From positions 1 through 26,264 of the IMG/VR virus record IMGVR_UViG_3300020471_000020: a stretch of 26,264 nucleotides of DNA; one strand, written 5' to 3'. This DNA is from a virus. Under the pieces are notes generated by a model, which was not told the DNA's origin, did not search any database, and worked only from the letters and a program-made list of their open reading frames with translations. Position 1 is the first letter of the stretch; every line of letters starts with the position of its first letter. Below, in pieces: positions 8,989 through 16,518 of the stretch. The position numbers were made by a program, and so were the translations under genes.

Positions 8989-10550
8989 TAAGTAGATACC
9001 ACACTTGCCGCTATTGTTAATTCAAGATTACTGCCACTAGAATTATTTGTTACAATAAAACCTATTGATTTACTTGCTGACGTTGCGTCTACTTCTATAG
9101 CTGTAGATAAAGTTATGTCTTGAGGGGTTGATGTTACACTGTATGTAGTACCTTGACCAACGCCATTGACAGCTAGCTGTAAAGATAATGTGCCAGAAGC
9201 AGTAAATACGTTTAAGCCATTTATCTGTATCTTTTCTTTAAATATTCTTTTTACTACCACTGTTGCATTAGAAGGAGTTGTACTATGAAAATAAAAACTT
9301 GTTGTTGACAGCGATGTAGGTAATTGGGTTGAGGGCAGACGTCCAGTACTGTCGAGAGTAGCAACACCATTCGCTGCCCCCTTTTGAGTTACAGCAATAA
9401 CGCTTGATAAATCAATCGTGCCGTACTGTAATGCTGTTCCTGTTCCATTTACTTTAACAAACTTTCCTGCGTCTGCTGTTGCAAATGTAGGCAAAGAACT
9501 TTCTGGAGATGTTTGAAGAAACTGAGTTCCATCATAAAACTTTAATACGTTAGGTGTCTGTGATGTATCAAGAAATAAATCGCCAGTTGCAGGACCTGCT
9601 GGCGTAGAACTTGCGACTGTCAGCTTTGCTTTTGCCGCTAAGCCTGTTGATAAACCTGATACTTTAGCTTGTGCTATAGCACCATCAGCTATTCCTATCT
9701 TATCAAATCTTAGAAGACCAGTTGCTATGTCAGCATATGTTGCTTCCATAAGAAGTCCTGTTACAGCATTTTCTGCTGTGTTCTGAACTGTGATAATAGT
9801 TACAGTATTGCCACTTGCTATTGAAGAACCAAAGGTTACTGTGTTGTTATCAGGCTGTGTTGTATAGTCGTTTGACCCACCTTCTCTTTGTAGTATACCA
9901 TTTTTATAAACTTGAAGAGTTTGGTCTTCTGTATGTGTAAAGTTAAAAACATTCTGTGCGCCAGTTGTTACAGTATCTGACCTTGTAAATCCTGTTATCG
10001 CTGTTGAACGAACTTTATATATACTTACAGTTGCTGCGTTGGCTAATGCAGAATTAAATGTCACTGCTCCTGCACTGCCTGTACCAGCAGTTGGGCTTGA
10101 CGTATAATCAAAAGAACCACCAGACCTTTTTAAAACACCATTAACATATACAACAAGCTCGTCTGTGCTGTTATGAGCGTAATCAATAACTGTTGTTGAA
10201 TTGTTTGCTGTTACTGTATCTTGTCTTGAGTGAAAAATAGGTGCGCCAACAGTACCTGCTGTTGAGCCGTCTGCACCTTTTATACTTGACAATGTAGCAA
10301 GTGTTAGCCACCCAGTATTGTTGTCTGTGTATGAGCCAACTCTGTATTGTAGACCTGCACTTGAGTCTAATCTCATTTCTACAGGACCTGTCCAGTTGCC
10401 TGCCGTATCAAAAATCTTGGCTAATAGTTCGCCAATAGTATTATCTCCAAGTTCGGCTGAGTTTAAATATCGAGTAAGATTTTCAAACTCGGTATTTATG
10501 TTGCCACTTGAACCATAATTTTGTGGGTATTGTTGTCTTAATCTTACCAT
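8988..10550 (-). CDS. Tail fibre protein, 520 residues, next to the tail nozzle gene
   Basis: Residues 1-90 form an adaptor similar to that of the 913-residue fibre: both have a T-[IL]-[GS]-[ED]-L-L helix, an F-D segment, then two strands ending in x-L-Q-[YF]-R-x-G. Two beta-sandwich repeats follow (about 111-180 and 191-255). Each has a strand with V-Y-V/K-NG and a GG-S-x-DYT turn. A short linker, an AGPATGDLFLDT segment and a GVATLDSTGRLPSTQLP turn common in fibres lead to a C-terminal beta domain (about 410-520). CpG content is even along the gene, unlike the mosaic fibres further right. It begins 1 nt after the nozzle gene and probably encodes the fibre attached to the tail. Receptor unknown. 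Confidence 0.85.
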   Translation of the reverse strand: MVRLRQQYPQNYGSSGNINTEFENLTRYLNSAELGDNTIGELLAKIFDTAGNWTGPVEMRLDSSAGLQYRVGSYTDNNTGWLTLATLSSIKGADGSTAGTVGAPIFHSRQDTVTANNSTTVIDYAHNSTDELVVYVNGVLKRSGGSFDYTSSPTAGTGSAGAVTFNSALANAATVSIYKVRSTAITGFTRSDTVTTGAQNVFNFTHTEDQTLQVYKNGILQREGGSNDYTTQPDNNTVTFGSSIASGNTVTIITVQNTAENAVTGLLMEATYADIATGLLRFDKIGIADGAIAQAKVSGLSTGLAAKAKLTVASSTPAGPATGDLFLDTSQTPNVLKFYDGTQFLQTSPESSLPTFATADAGKFVKVNGTGTALQYGTIDLSSVIAVTQKGAANGVATLDSTGRLPSTQLPTSLSTTSFYFHSTTPSNATVVVKRIFKEKIQINGLNVFTASGTLSLQLAVNGVGQGTTYSVTSTPQDITLSTAIEVDATSASKSIGFIVTNNSSGSNLELTIAASVVST

Positions 10551-10551
10551 T

Positions 10552-12063
10552 TTATGTCCTCACAGTTACTGCAAATCCTATAACTCTTAATAATCCTGCG
10601 CCACCAGTTGTTGTAATACGATACTGTGCGGCTTTATATCTATGTTTCCAACTTCTTTCATATTGACGTGATAATGGCACATCTTGGAAGTAGTTGTCGT
10701 CCGATGTGTCATCAACCTCTATAACTAATGAACCTATTGTACGCCCATATAAATCTTGTGCATCTAAATTAATTATGCCTTTGCCAGATGCTTGTAAAAC
10801 TATACTATGTGTTTCTTTTGTTTCTTCTAAACTTCCATGCCAAAGTAGTGGTGTAGTTATAGCTAATGAGGGAGTTACAGCGTCTTTATCTATTTCTTCT
10901 GGCTGTAAAATTTCATATATACCACCTGTAGTTCCAAGGATAAGCTTACCATTTAGAAAGTCGCCACATCTAGCATTTAAAAAATCGCCTTGACTGTACT
11001 TAGGTTGAGGCTGTCCACCTTCTGGGTTCATAGATAATGTAAGTCTTTTGCATAAAAAATCACCAGACTGTGGGAAAAATACATGGTATTGTGCTGAGTC
11101 TTGGTCAAAGACGGCAGTTATTTTTTCTGGGTCTGGACAAGAAGCAAACAGTTCTCTGTATAATATATCTACTTTATCTGAAAGACTGTATGAGTAAACA
11201 AGAAGTCCGTTGTCTTCTGACCTTTTAACTGAGTGTATTCCAGAACGTGAACAGAATAATAAGTCTGTTCCTGCGTTTTGTATGGTGTTGTGACTTATAC
11301 AGCCAATGTTTACGTAAGCATTGTCATCTAGTAGCCAGTTGCTGATGCTAGGGTCTATCTTATAAATGATGGCTTTGTCACTTGTAAACACTACAAGTCT
11401 GTTTTGTTCGAATGTTCCAAGACCTGTTATCTTGTCTGCTGTACCTAGTAGGTTTGCTATATCTACAAATCCTGCACGTAAGACGTTTGTACTTGTTGGT
11501 TCTTCATCGTCTGGAAAGATTTCGTCTTGGTCTACACGAGAAAAATGAACTTGTGTTTCTTTACCATTAATACCTGCTACCACCAGACGTCTTTGTATAG
11601 ATGTGCAGAATGCAGGTTTTAATTCGTTGATTGCTCTTGATTGATTTCTTTTAAATATTGTGCCGTCATACATGTACATAGGTCGTTCTCTGCAAGCAAA
11701 CTGAACCTTTTGATTGAATACTGTACTTGATACAATAGCTGTTTTAGGGTGTACGTCTTCTAAAACGTGGTCACTTTCAGACCTAAACGAAATGCCAGAA
11801 CCTGTTTCTTCTACAAATACTGTCTGTGTTGAATTAAAATATCTAACGTGATTGACGATTGTTGTACCTTTTCTTAGTTTGGCAGACGGCTCTCTTACTA
11901 TCTGTCCTCGCCAATCACATGTAGCATTGTTTAGTTTTGCAAGATGTTGTTGTTTGCCTGTATCAAGAGACGTAATGTCACGAGACGTATCCAAACCTTG
12001 GAAGTCTTCATATGGGAAAGTTTTAATCTTTACTCCACCTGGCGATTTAACAGGGCTTGTCAT
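10552..12063 (-). CDS. Tail nozzle / stabilisation protein, P22 gp10-like, 503 residues
   Basis: The 503 residues are beta-rich with propeller-like repeats. They include RRLVVAG, VHFSRVDQDEIFP, NRLVVFTSDKAIIYKID and GCISHNTIQNAGTDLLFCSR followed by SGIHSV, a sequence style I associate with the P22 gp10 stabilisation protein and T7 gp12-like nozzle families. These close the tail tube below the adaptor. Length fits gp10-like proteins. It contains about eight cysteines, in contrast to the internal proteins downstream. It starts 7 nt after the adaptor gene and is followed 1 nt later by a fibre gene, the expected tail order. The family assignment is from motif recognition without alignment. Confidence 0.8.
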   Translation of the reverse strand: MTSPVKSPGGVKIKTFPYEDFQGLDTSRDITSLDTGKQQHLAKLNNATCDWRGQIVREPSAKLRKGTTIVNHVRYFNSTQTVFVEETGSGISFRSESDHVLEDVHPKTAIVSSTVFNQKVQFACRERPMYMYDGTIFKRNQSRAINELKPAFCTSIQRRLVVAGINGKETQVHFSRVDQDEIFPDDEEPTSTNVLRAGFVDIANLLGTADKITGLGTFEQNRLVVFTSDKAIIYKIDPSISNWLLDDNAYVNIGCISHNTIQNAGTDLLFCSRSGIHSVKRSEDNGLLVYSYSLSDKVDILYRELFASCPDPEKITAVFDQDSAQYHVFFPQSGDFLCKRLTLSMNPEGGQPQPKYSQGDFLNARCGDFLNGKLILGTTGGIYEILQPEEIDKDAVTPSLAITTPLLWHGSLEETKETHSIVLQASGKGIINLDAQDLYGRTIGSLVIEVDDTSDDNYFQDVPLSRQYERSWKHRYKAAQYRITTTGGAGLLRVIGFAVTVRT

Positions 12064-12070
12064 CTAACCT

Positions 12071-12709
12071 CTAACTGGAACTGCCAGTATAAGACGTGCT
12101 TGTACTGCTACTTGTATTCCTATTAAGTAGTTCAAGATTAGCATAAGGCTCTGACCTGTCATAATCTTCCTTCTCTTTATACCTAATTGTGTATCCGTTT
12201 AGACGTCTCCACAACTGTTGGTTTAAAGTTCTATGATACATAGGCATATAAAACTGTAGCTTTTCACTACCTTGTTGCATTGCATAATGGTAAAGAATGC
12301 CTTGTACAATGATTACGTCATCTATTTCTCTGACATCATCAAGACCTTCATAGTAATCAAAAGTTACTGGTACAACAATATTTGTGCCAGAACTGTCTGT
12401 GTCGTTTTTAGTAGGTGCGTAAGGGTGCATTCTTATATCGTCTATAACCATGTTTGCAAATTCTATAAACATTAGAAGGACGTCTCCGTCTACAGTGCCT
12501 GGTGAAAACTCACCATATCTTCTAAGTGCAGACATGCATAAAGTTCTCAAAGGTGAGTAGCCAGATTTTATGTGGGGGTTAGCATTACTTTTCTCTGTAA
12601 CAAGTTTCTTGCTTTCGGAAGTATGCGTTGCTCCTGACATAACACTTCCGTCTGTCATAGTATGTGTGTCGCCTGTCCATACTCTTCCGTCTGGTAGGTA
12701 ATATGTCAT
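12071..12709 (-). CDS. Head-tail adaptor (tail tubular protein A / gp4-like), 212 residues
   Basis: The N-terminal 40 residues are Thr/Ser/Gly-rich and extended (YYLPDGRVWTGDTHTMTDG). A helical core follows (about 48-190), with LRTLCMSALRRYGEFSPG, a helix containing LLMFIEFANMVIDDIRMHPY and a helix around GILYHYAMQQGSEKLQFYMP. The end is a Ser/Thr-rich tail. A helical bundle with a DIRxHPY-type segment and this length between capsid and nozzle genes matches adaptor proteins that form the ring under the portal. It lies 3 nt after the 95-residue gene and 7 nt before the nozzle. Placement is the main evidence. Confidence 0.72.
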   Translation of the reverse strand: MTYYLPDGRVWTGDTHTMTDGSVMSGATHTSESKKLVTEKSNANPHIKSGYSPLRTLCMSALRRYGEFSPGTVDGDVLLMFIEFANMVIDDIRMHPYAPTKNDTDSSGTNIVVPVTFDYYEGLDDVREIDDVIIVQGILYHYAMQQGSEKLQFYMPMYHRTLNQQLWRRLNGYTIRYKEKEDYDRSEPYANLELLNRNTSSSTSTSYTGSSS

Positions 12710-12712
12710 ATG

Positions 12713-13000
12713 TTATGCCTTTCGTTTTATTCTGCCATTTAAAAAGAAGTGGTGCTTTTCAAATCTTTCTGCATCTGAAGCTTTTACTTTCCATTCGCAA
12801 CGTCCAGAACTTTCATTTCTTGTGCTTCTAATATCTGCACATTCAAACATATAAGGTTCTTTTTCTCTGCTTTCATATATAACATATGAAGATGAAGTCT
12901 TTGGTTGCTCCCATGCTTCGTTTACATCTGGGGTACTTGGGTCATCTGCTTTAAGTGTGCCGTCTTCGTTTCTAGCTCTTACTTTTTTTGCTTTCGCCAT
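12713..13000 (-). CDS. Small conserved-type phage protein after capsid gene, 95 residues
   Basis: A Lys-rich N-terminus (AKAKKVRARNEDGTLKADD) leads into a PSTPDVNEAWE segment and a small beta-rich domain with two cysteines (residues about 54 and 68) and a basic C-terminus (NGRIKRKA). A strong ribosome site, GGAGAG, sits 4 nt before the ATG. It is the first gene after the capsid terminator, between capsid and adaptor, where head-completion or decoration proteins are often found. I do not recognise a named family, and the role is unknown. Confidence 0.7.
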   Translation of the reverse strand: MAKAKKVRARNEDGTLKADDPSTPDVNEAWEQPKTSSSYVIYESREKEPYMFECADIRSTRNESSGRCEWKVKASDAERFEKHHFFLNGRIKRKA

Positions 13001-13074
13001 TTATCTCTCCAAATTTTTCTTCGTATAAAGCTCGCCAGGTGGGTTGTTTTATACCTCTGTGTATGATTATACCC

Positions 13075-13114
13075 TAAAAAAACATAAAAAGGGAACATAA
13101 AATGCTCCCTTTTT
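13075..13114 (-). terminator. Intrinsic terminator after major capsid gene
   Basis: On the minus strand a 9-bp stem AAAAAGGGA/TCCCTTTTT (13106-13114 with 13086-13094) encloses an 11-nt loop and is followed by a T-rich run (ATGTTTTTTT). It starts 26 nt after the capsid stop codon. The rest of the gap 13001-13139 holds the ribosome site of the next gene and nothing else I can support. Confidence 0.8.
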
Positions 13115-13139
13115 ACATCGTAGGAATATCAATCTCCTA

Positions 13140-14330
13140 TTAGGCTGTGCCTGCCCAGTTCTTAACATAAGCATGAACTTTATCTTGTAAGAGTTCTAAT
13201 CCACACTCAGTTAAATATTCACTCTTTTGTGAATCGGCATCTACTGCTTGTCGATTCTCTAAGAGTTGGGTATCACGACCTTCTAGGTAACGATAAACAA
13301 GATATGGGAAATCAACAATAACCATTGCAGTTTTCATATGAGCTAACTGACGGAACTGTGGGTGTAAGTGTACCATCAAGTCACCTGCGAAAGTGCTGTA
13401 TTGTGTTAGGTTGATGCCATAGCTACCTTCTATCGCTGTTGGTTGCCAACGTGCTTTACCTATTTTTTGTAGTAGAGCTGCACATGTTTCACCGACAAAA
13501 GCTATCTTTTGCTTTGAACCATACTTAAATACAGTAGAAATCAAAAGCTTATCTAAGCCTTCTTCAGTCATATTGTTTGCAGAACTACCACCATAAGTGC
13601 TGCTACTTGTTGCCAAGTCTACCACGTTAGTTAGTGAGTTAGTTAAACCACCAGTATATCTAGTTGGACTTGCAGTTGAACCACTTGCTTCGTGCTTGTT
13701 GCCGAAGAACATAGCTCTTTCGATGTCAGACATATGTAATTTTAATGCCTTAGTCATTGCTTCGTCCATCTTATCACCAGTTCTTAGATAGGTGCTTGCT
13801 AAAGTATTAGATACTTGGAAAGCAGTTCTAAAAATCTGAGTGAAGTTGTTGGTTACTGTAGCATCAAATGTGATTGCTGTTGGTGATGTTGCACCTTCAG
13901 CTGCGGCATATCCTGCCACAAACAGTACAGCATTATCTGCAATTTGATGTGAAGTACCACCAATGTTACGAGTAACAGCAAGAGTTGTAGCTGTTGTGTC
14001 AGCAGTTGCCTGCATAACTTCACCAGTAGTTTGGTTAATAATGATTGCACCTTTAATTGCAAACTTATTGTCGTCTGCTGCATCTATTGTTATTGATGCT
14101 GTAGACGTTGAGTTTACTGCTCCATTAACAGTCATAGTTCTGTCAGGCAACTCGTCTCTGAAGTTCTTGTATTCAGGGTCGTCTGTTGGCTCTGATGAAC
14201 CCATTGCTAACATAGCGTTTAATGGTGCGTTACCATTTGGTTCTAAGAGAGTAAATAACTCTCTGTAGTTTTTAGGACGGAAGTCCGAACTGAACTCACC
14301 TGTCCCTCTCATGCCTTGAATAGGGGCCAT
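13140..14330 (-). CDS. Major capsid protein, HK97 fold, SU10/DUF5309-like, 396 residues
   Basis: The 396 residues follow the scaffold gene. The N-terminus (GTGEFSSDFRPKNYRELFTL) and the line around NAPLNAMLAMGSSEPTDDPEYKN resemble the DUF5309 (SU10-type) capsid family. A beta insertion (about 68-150) with ITIDAADDNKFAIKGAIIIN and a GEVMQATADT strand corresponds to the family's extra domain. Then come a long helix (KMDEAMTKALKLHMSDIERA), a KQKIAFVGETCAALLQKIG segment, and a strand pair with AMVIVDFPYLVYRYLEGRDT near the C-terminus. A strong ribosome site precedes it, with terminators on both sides, so it is probably expressed as its own high-level transcript. Confident from motifs and position. 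Confidence 0.88.
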   Translation of the reverse strand: MAPIQGMRGTGEFSSDFRPKNYRELFTLLEPNGNAPLNAMLAMGSSEPTDDPEYKNFRDELPDRTMTVNGAVNSTSTASITIDAADDNKFAIKGAIIINQTTGEVMQATADTTATTLAVTRNIGGTSHQIADNAVLFVAGYAAAEGATSPTAITFDATVTNNFTQIFRTAFQVSNTLASTYLRTGDKMDEAMTKALKLHMSDIERAMFFGNKHEASGSTASPTRYTGGLTNSLTNVVDLATSSSTYGGSSANNMTEEGLDKLLISTVFKYGSKQKIAFVGETCAALLQKIGKARWQPTAIEGSYGINLTQYSTFAGDLMVHLHPQFRQLAHMKTAMVIVDFPYLVYRYLEGRDTQLLENRQAVDADSQKSEYLTECGLELLQDKVHAYVKNWAGTA

Positions 14331-14338
14331 TTTAGTTT

Positions 14339-14344
14339 CTCCTT
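14339..14344 (-). promoter_or_regulatory. Strong ribosome binding site of capsid gene
   Basis: Perfect AAGGAG, 8 nt before the ATG at 14330. It is the best-spaced strong site I see in the window and fits a highly made virion protein. Confidence 0.8.
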
Positions 14345-14404
14345 AAAAAACAAATTAAAAATTTTAAGCGAGTTTCACGGAAATGCCATCGTTAATCTCA
14401 TATC

Positions 14405-14416
14405 TAGCCGTAGCGA
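14405..14416 (-). repeat. Copy 1 of a 12-mer shared by capsid and scaffold leaders
   Basis: The minus-strand sequence TCGCTACGGCTA occurs 75 nt upstream of the capsid start and again 18 nt upstream of the scaffold start (15650-15661). I noticed no third exact copy. It lies in the untranslated leader between the putative promoter and the capsid gene. Function unknown. Confidence 0.7.
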
Positions 14417-14424
14417 GATACTTT

Positions 14425-14454
14425 ATTATTATATAATTATTATCCGTCTGTCTA
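14425..14454 (-). promoter_or_regulatory. Putative sigma70-like promoter for capsid gene
   Basis: On the minus strand TAGACA (14449-14454, one mismatch to TTGACA) is followed by an AT-only stretch offering AATAAT at 18-nt spacing (14425-14430) or TATAAT at 15-nt spacing (14428-14433). It lies just after the scaffold terminator and about 95 nt before the capsid start. An AT-rich leader can mimic a promoter, and a phage polymerase promoter would look different, so confidence is modest. Confidence 0.4.
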
Positions 14455-14460
14455 CCCTTA

Positions 14461-14489
14461 TAAAAAAAGACCCTCTAAAAAGAGGGTCT
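14461..14489 (-). terminator. Strong intrinsic terminator between scaffold and capsid genes
   Basis: A perfect 9-bp stem AGACCCTCT/AGAGGGTCT with a 4-nt loop is followed on the minus strand by seven T. It starts 49 nt after the scaffold stop. The rest of the 14331-14537 gap holds the possible promoter, the 12-mer and the ribosome site of the capsid gene. Confidence 0.9.
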
Positions 14490-14537
14490 AGTTCAAGAGG
14501 AAATATTAGTGTATTGCTAGGGGTGCTTTTATGCTTT

Positions 14538-15632
14538 CTAACTATATCCTTTCTTAGACATTACTTGATTTGTAAATCTATCAAAGGTGTTAGGAGCATC
14601 TCCTTGTGGGCTTGCCATGTCTCCTGCATTAGCAGTTTGACCTACGCTACCAGTAAACGCTTGTCTTTTGCCCATGATTTCTCTCAGTCTAGCCATCTCT
14701 GGCGATGACTTGTTGTTTTTGTAATCTGTCATTACTTTGATTGTAAGCTGTGGGTCTGCAAAGTCTTCCATTGTATATCCACGTTCTGCTGCAAACATCT
14801 GAAACTCTTGTGCGTCTCCGTCTGCCAGACCTAAAGCTTGCTGAACTCTGTCTAAATTATTTGCGATTGTTTGTTTTGCTGCTGTTATTTGTGCATTCTC
14901 ACCAGTTTGGAAACCTGCTTTCGCTGCGTCTGCCATACCTGCACTTTGTGCTACGACCTGACGTAACATGTTTTTCATCATTGCAAGTTCTTGTTGCATA
15001 GCACCAACATTACTGTTTCCCTGTGCAGACATATTCATCATGTCTCTAAAGCCAGGTGGTAATGTAACAGCGTTGTCTTCTTCCCATTTCTTGAGAGACG
15101 CTTCCATGTCGCCTGATTTTAATGCTTTATCTTTCTCATAAACGCCTGGCTTGTCGCCTTGAGTGTTACCCATTGTAGGATTTGACTCTCCTGCTTTTGA
15201 AATATTTGCCAGTTGTTCTGCTATTTGTTTGGTTGATACACCAGGATTGGCTCTCATGTATTGGTCAATTACGTCTGTAATTGGTTTATATACTGCATTC
15301 TTATGGTTGAGTGCCGAATACCTTTCGAATGTAGATTTAATTTGATTAGGCGTAAGTTCTCTTTTTTTCTTGTTACCTTCTTTGTCTGTTTCACCAAAGT
15401 CTATTTCGTAGACTATAGCTTCTGCGACCATCTTATCTCCTTCAGTATCAGGCGAACCTTTAGAAGCAGCTTGCTCGGTGGCAGTATCTTTTGGTTTTGG
15501 TGCTTGTTGTTGTGTTGCAGGAGGAGCAGGTTGTTGTGTTTGCGCCTGTTGCGTTGGAACGCCCAACTGGTTTGAAGCAATTCTACTGATTGCGTCTGCT
15601 GCCATTTGAGGGTCTTGCTTTTGTATAGCCAT
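14538..15632 (-). CDS. Scaffolding protein, 364 residues
   Basis: Directly precedes the capsid gene, the usual place for scaffold. The N-terminal 70 residues are low-complexity Gln/Pro/Ala/Thr (QTQQPAPPATQQQAPKPKD). The remainder is charged and helical, with LTPNQIKSTFERYSALNHK, a helix with QELAMMKNMLRQVVAQSAGM, a QTIANNLDRVQQALGL coiled segment and a Lys/Arg C-terminal part (MARLREIMGKRQAF, ending MSKKGYS). A basic helical C-terminus is typical of scaffolds that bind capsid. No cysteine was noticed. The ribosome site is AAAGGA, 9 nt before the ATG at 15632. Family by context and composition. Confidence 0.8.
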   Translation of the reverse strand: MAIQKQDPQMAADAISRIASNQLGVPTQQAQTQQPAPPATQQQAPKPKDTATEQAASKGSPDTEGDKMVAEAIVYEIDFGETDKEGNKKKRELTPNQIKSTFERYSALNHKNAVYKPITDVIDQYMRANPGVSTKQIAEQLANISKAGESNPTMGNTQGDKPGVYEKDKALKSGDMEASLKKWEEDNAVTLPPGFRDMMNMSAQGNSNVGAMQQELAMMKNMLRQVVAQSAGMADAAKAGFQTGENAQITAAKQTIANNLDRVQQALGLADGDAQEFQMFAAERGYTMEDFADPQLTIKVMTDYKNNKSSPEMARLREIMGKRQAFTGSVGQTANAGDMASPQGDAPNTFDRFTNQVMSKKGYS

Positions 15633-15649
15633 TTTGTTTTTTCCTTTCT

Positions 15650-15661
15650 TAGCCGTAGCGA
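15650..15661 (-). repeat. Copy 2 of the 12-mer, upstream of scaffold
   Basis: Identical to 14405-14416. Here it sits 3 nt after the stop codon of the 95-residue gene and 18 nt before the scaffold ATG, just upstream of the ribosome site. Confidence 0.7.
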
Positions 15662-15664
15662 AGA

Positions 15665-15952
15665 TTAAGTTTCAGTTATATCTATATTACTCTTTTTTTT
15701 GTTTTCGTCTACCTTTTCTAACGCAATTTCATTCTCATAGCGTATTTTTAAACGATTGGGCATTTCGAGTAACTGTTTTCCTGCCCATATTGCACCTCGT
15801 CTAAAGTTAATTTCTTCCAAATCCATCTTAGGACTTTCAGCGATACTCATGGCAGACGTTACTATTTCTTCTTCCATGATTTCTACTATTAACTTCCAAC
15901 TATTAGATTCTAATAACTTTGAAAGATTTTGTAACTTTTGCTTTGGTGTCAA
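15665..15952 (-). CDS. Small phage protein preceding scaffold, TTG start, 95 residues
   Basis: Helical protein with LLESNSWKLIVEIMEEEI near the start, then EEINFRRGAIWAGKQLLEMP followed by N-R-L, and a Lys/Glu-rich tail. The W-x-L-x-x-x-x-E-x-E-I, RG-x-I and LL-x-x-P pattern fits, from memory, a widespread small phage family of unknown role near capsid genes. The likely start is TTG at 15952, immediately after the TAG of the 41-residue gene with zero spacing. An AGGG about 8 nt upstream serves as ribosome site. The first in-frame ATG inside the gene would remove about a quarter of the protein, so TTG is preferred. Confidence 0.68.
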   Translation of the reverse strand: MTPKQKLQNLSKLLESNSWKLIVEIMEEEIVTSAMSIAESPKMDLEEINFRRGAIWAGKQLLEMPNRLKIRYENEIALEKVDENKKKSNIDITET

Positions 15953-16078
15953 CTATTTTCCCTGACGTTTACCCATCTTCTTGCTTTTTCTGATGATAGG
16001 CTTGCCTGCCCTAAAAGCTTTTACCTTGCTAGGTACAGGTCTTGTTATTACTTTTTTAGTATCTAATTGCATACCCAT
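15953..16078 (-). CDS. Very basic 41-residue protein
   Basis: A short ORF from ATG 16078 to TAG 15953 fills the otherwise empty gap between two genes. Its ribosome site is strong (TAGGAG, 6 nt before the ATG). The product begins MGMQLDTKKVITRPVPSK and ends in KSKKMGKRQGK. It has about a dozen Lys/Arg and almost no acidic residues, with no hydrophobic segment. It resembles small basic peptides seen in many phage structural operons. A nucleic-acid contact or minor head role is conceivable, but I cannot assign one. Reality is supported by packing, ribosome site and exact abutment with the next gene. Confidence 0.65.
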   Translation of the reverse strand: MGMQLDTKKVITRPVPSKVKAFRAGKPIIRKSKKMGKRQGK

Positions 16079-16087
16079 AGTATACTC

Positions 16088-16291
16088 CTAAGTTAAAACG
16101 ATTGAAATTACAAGTCCAAGAATAGATAAAGTTGTAACAGCCTGCATGCCTTCTAGTCGCCACATACGTTTATCAAGGCTATCAAGTTTATCTTGAACGG
16201 CTTGGTATCTAACAGCACACTCACGTTCATGTGCTTCCAGATTCATTTGAACAGCCATCTCTGGCTTTATTGTTGTTTTAAGTCTTGGCAT
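16088..16291 (-). CDS. Coiled coil plus C-terminal membrane helix protein, holin/XhlA-like candidate, 67 residues
   Basis: Residues about 10-47 are a charged helix with heptad character (LEAHERECAVRYQAVQDKL, then LDKRMWRLEG). Residues about 50-66 form one hydrophobic segment (AVTTLSILGLVISIVL) ending the protein. This coiled-coil plus terminal membrane helix layout matches XhlA/hemolysin-like holin accessory proteins. One membrane helix alone is also compatible with a spanin-like or virion membrane anchor. The start overlaps the previous stop as TAATG. No endolysin is present in this window to confirm a lysis role. Confidence 0.55.
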   Translation of the reverse strand: MPRLKTTIKPEMAVQMNLEAHERECAVRYQAVQDKLDSLDKRMWRLEGMQAVTTLSILGLVISIVLT

Positions 16292-16518
16292 TATAGTTTA
16301 TCCATCTCTGTTTTTATTTGCGACCATGTAACACCAAACTTGCTTGGGTCATTACTTGTTGTAGCATTGTTGTCATCATCTACACTTACAACTTTATGAA
16401 ACCTAGCTAAAAATTCTTTTTCGGTTTCTGGGTTATTGCCATGTATTGTCCAACCACTTATTTTAAGATTTTTCATAGCTTGTGAAAACTTACTTATTTC
16501 TGGTTTAGGTTCTGACAT
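16291..16518 (-). CDS. Small conserved-type phage protein, 75 residues
   Basis: Soluble 75-residue protein with LKISGWTIHGNNPETEKEF, VVSVDDDNNATTSNDP and FGVTWSQIKTEMDKL. From memory, the combination GWTIHGNP, VVGVDD and FGVTWSQV recurs in small proteins next to fibre genes of marine phages, without known function. The ribosome site AGGAGA is well spaced. It overlaps both neighbours by 1 nt (TAATG at each end), tying it to the last fibre gene and the holin-like gene. Confidence 0.7.
   Translation of the reverse strand: MSEPKPEISKFSQAMKNLKISGWTIHGNNPETEKEFLARFHKVVSVDDDNNATTSNDPSKFGVTWSQIKTEMDKL

Noticed and set aside
13066-13071. TATAAT on the minus strand after the capsid terminator as a promoter for the tail genes
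   Set aside because: The -10 match is perfect, but there is no credible -35 at the right distance, which falls inside the terminator hairpin. AT-rich sequence gives such matches by chance.
13853-14083. Second minus-strand frame inside the capsid gene
   Set aside because: Gln/Leu-rich product from a shifted frame of the capsid coding sequence; overlaps a strongly supported gene entirely.
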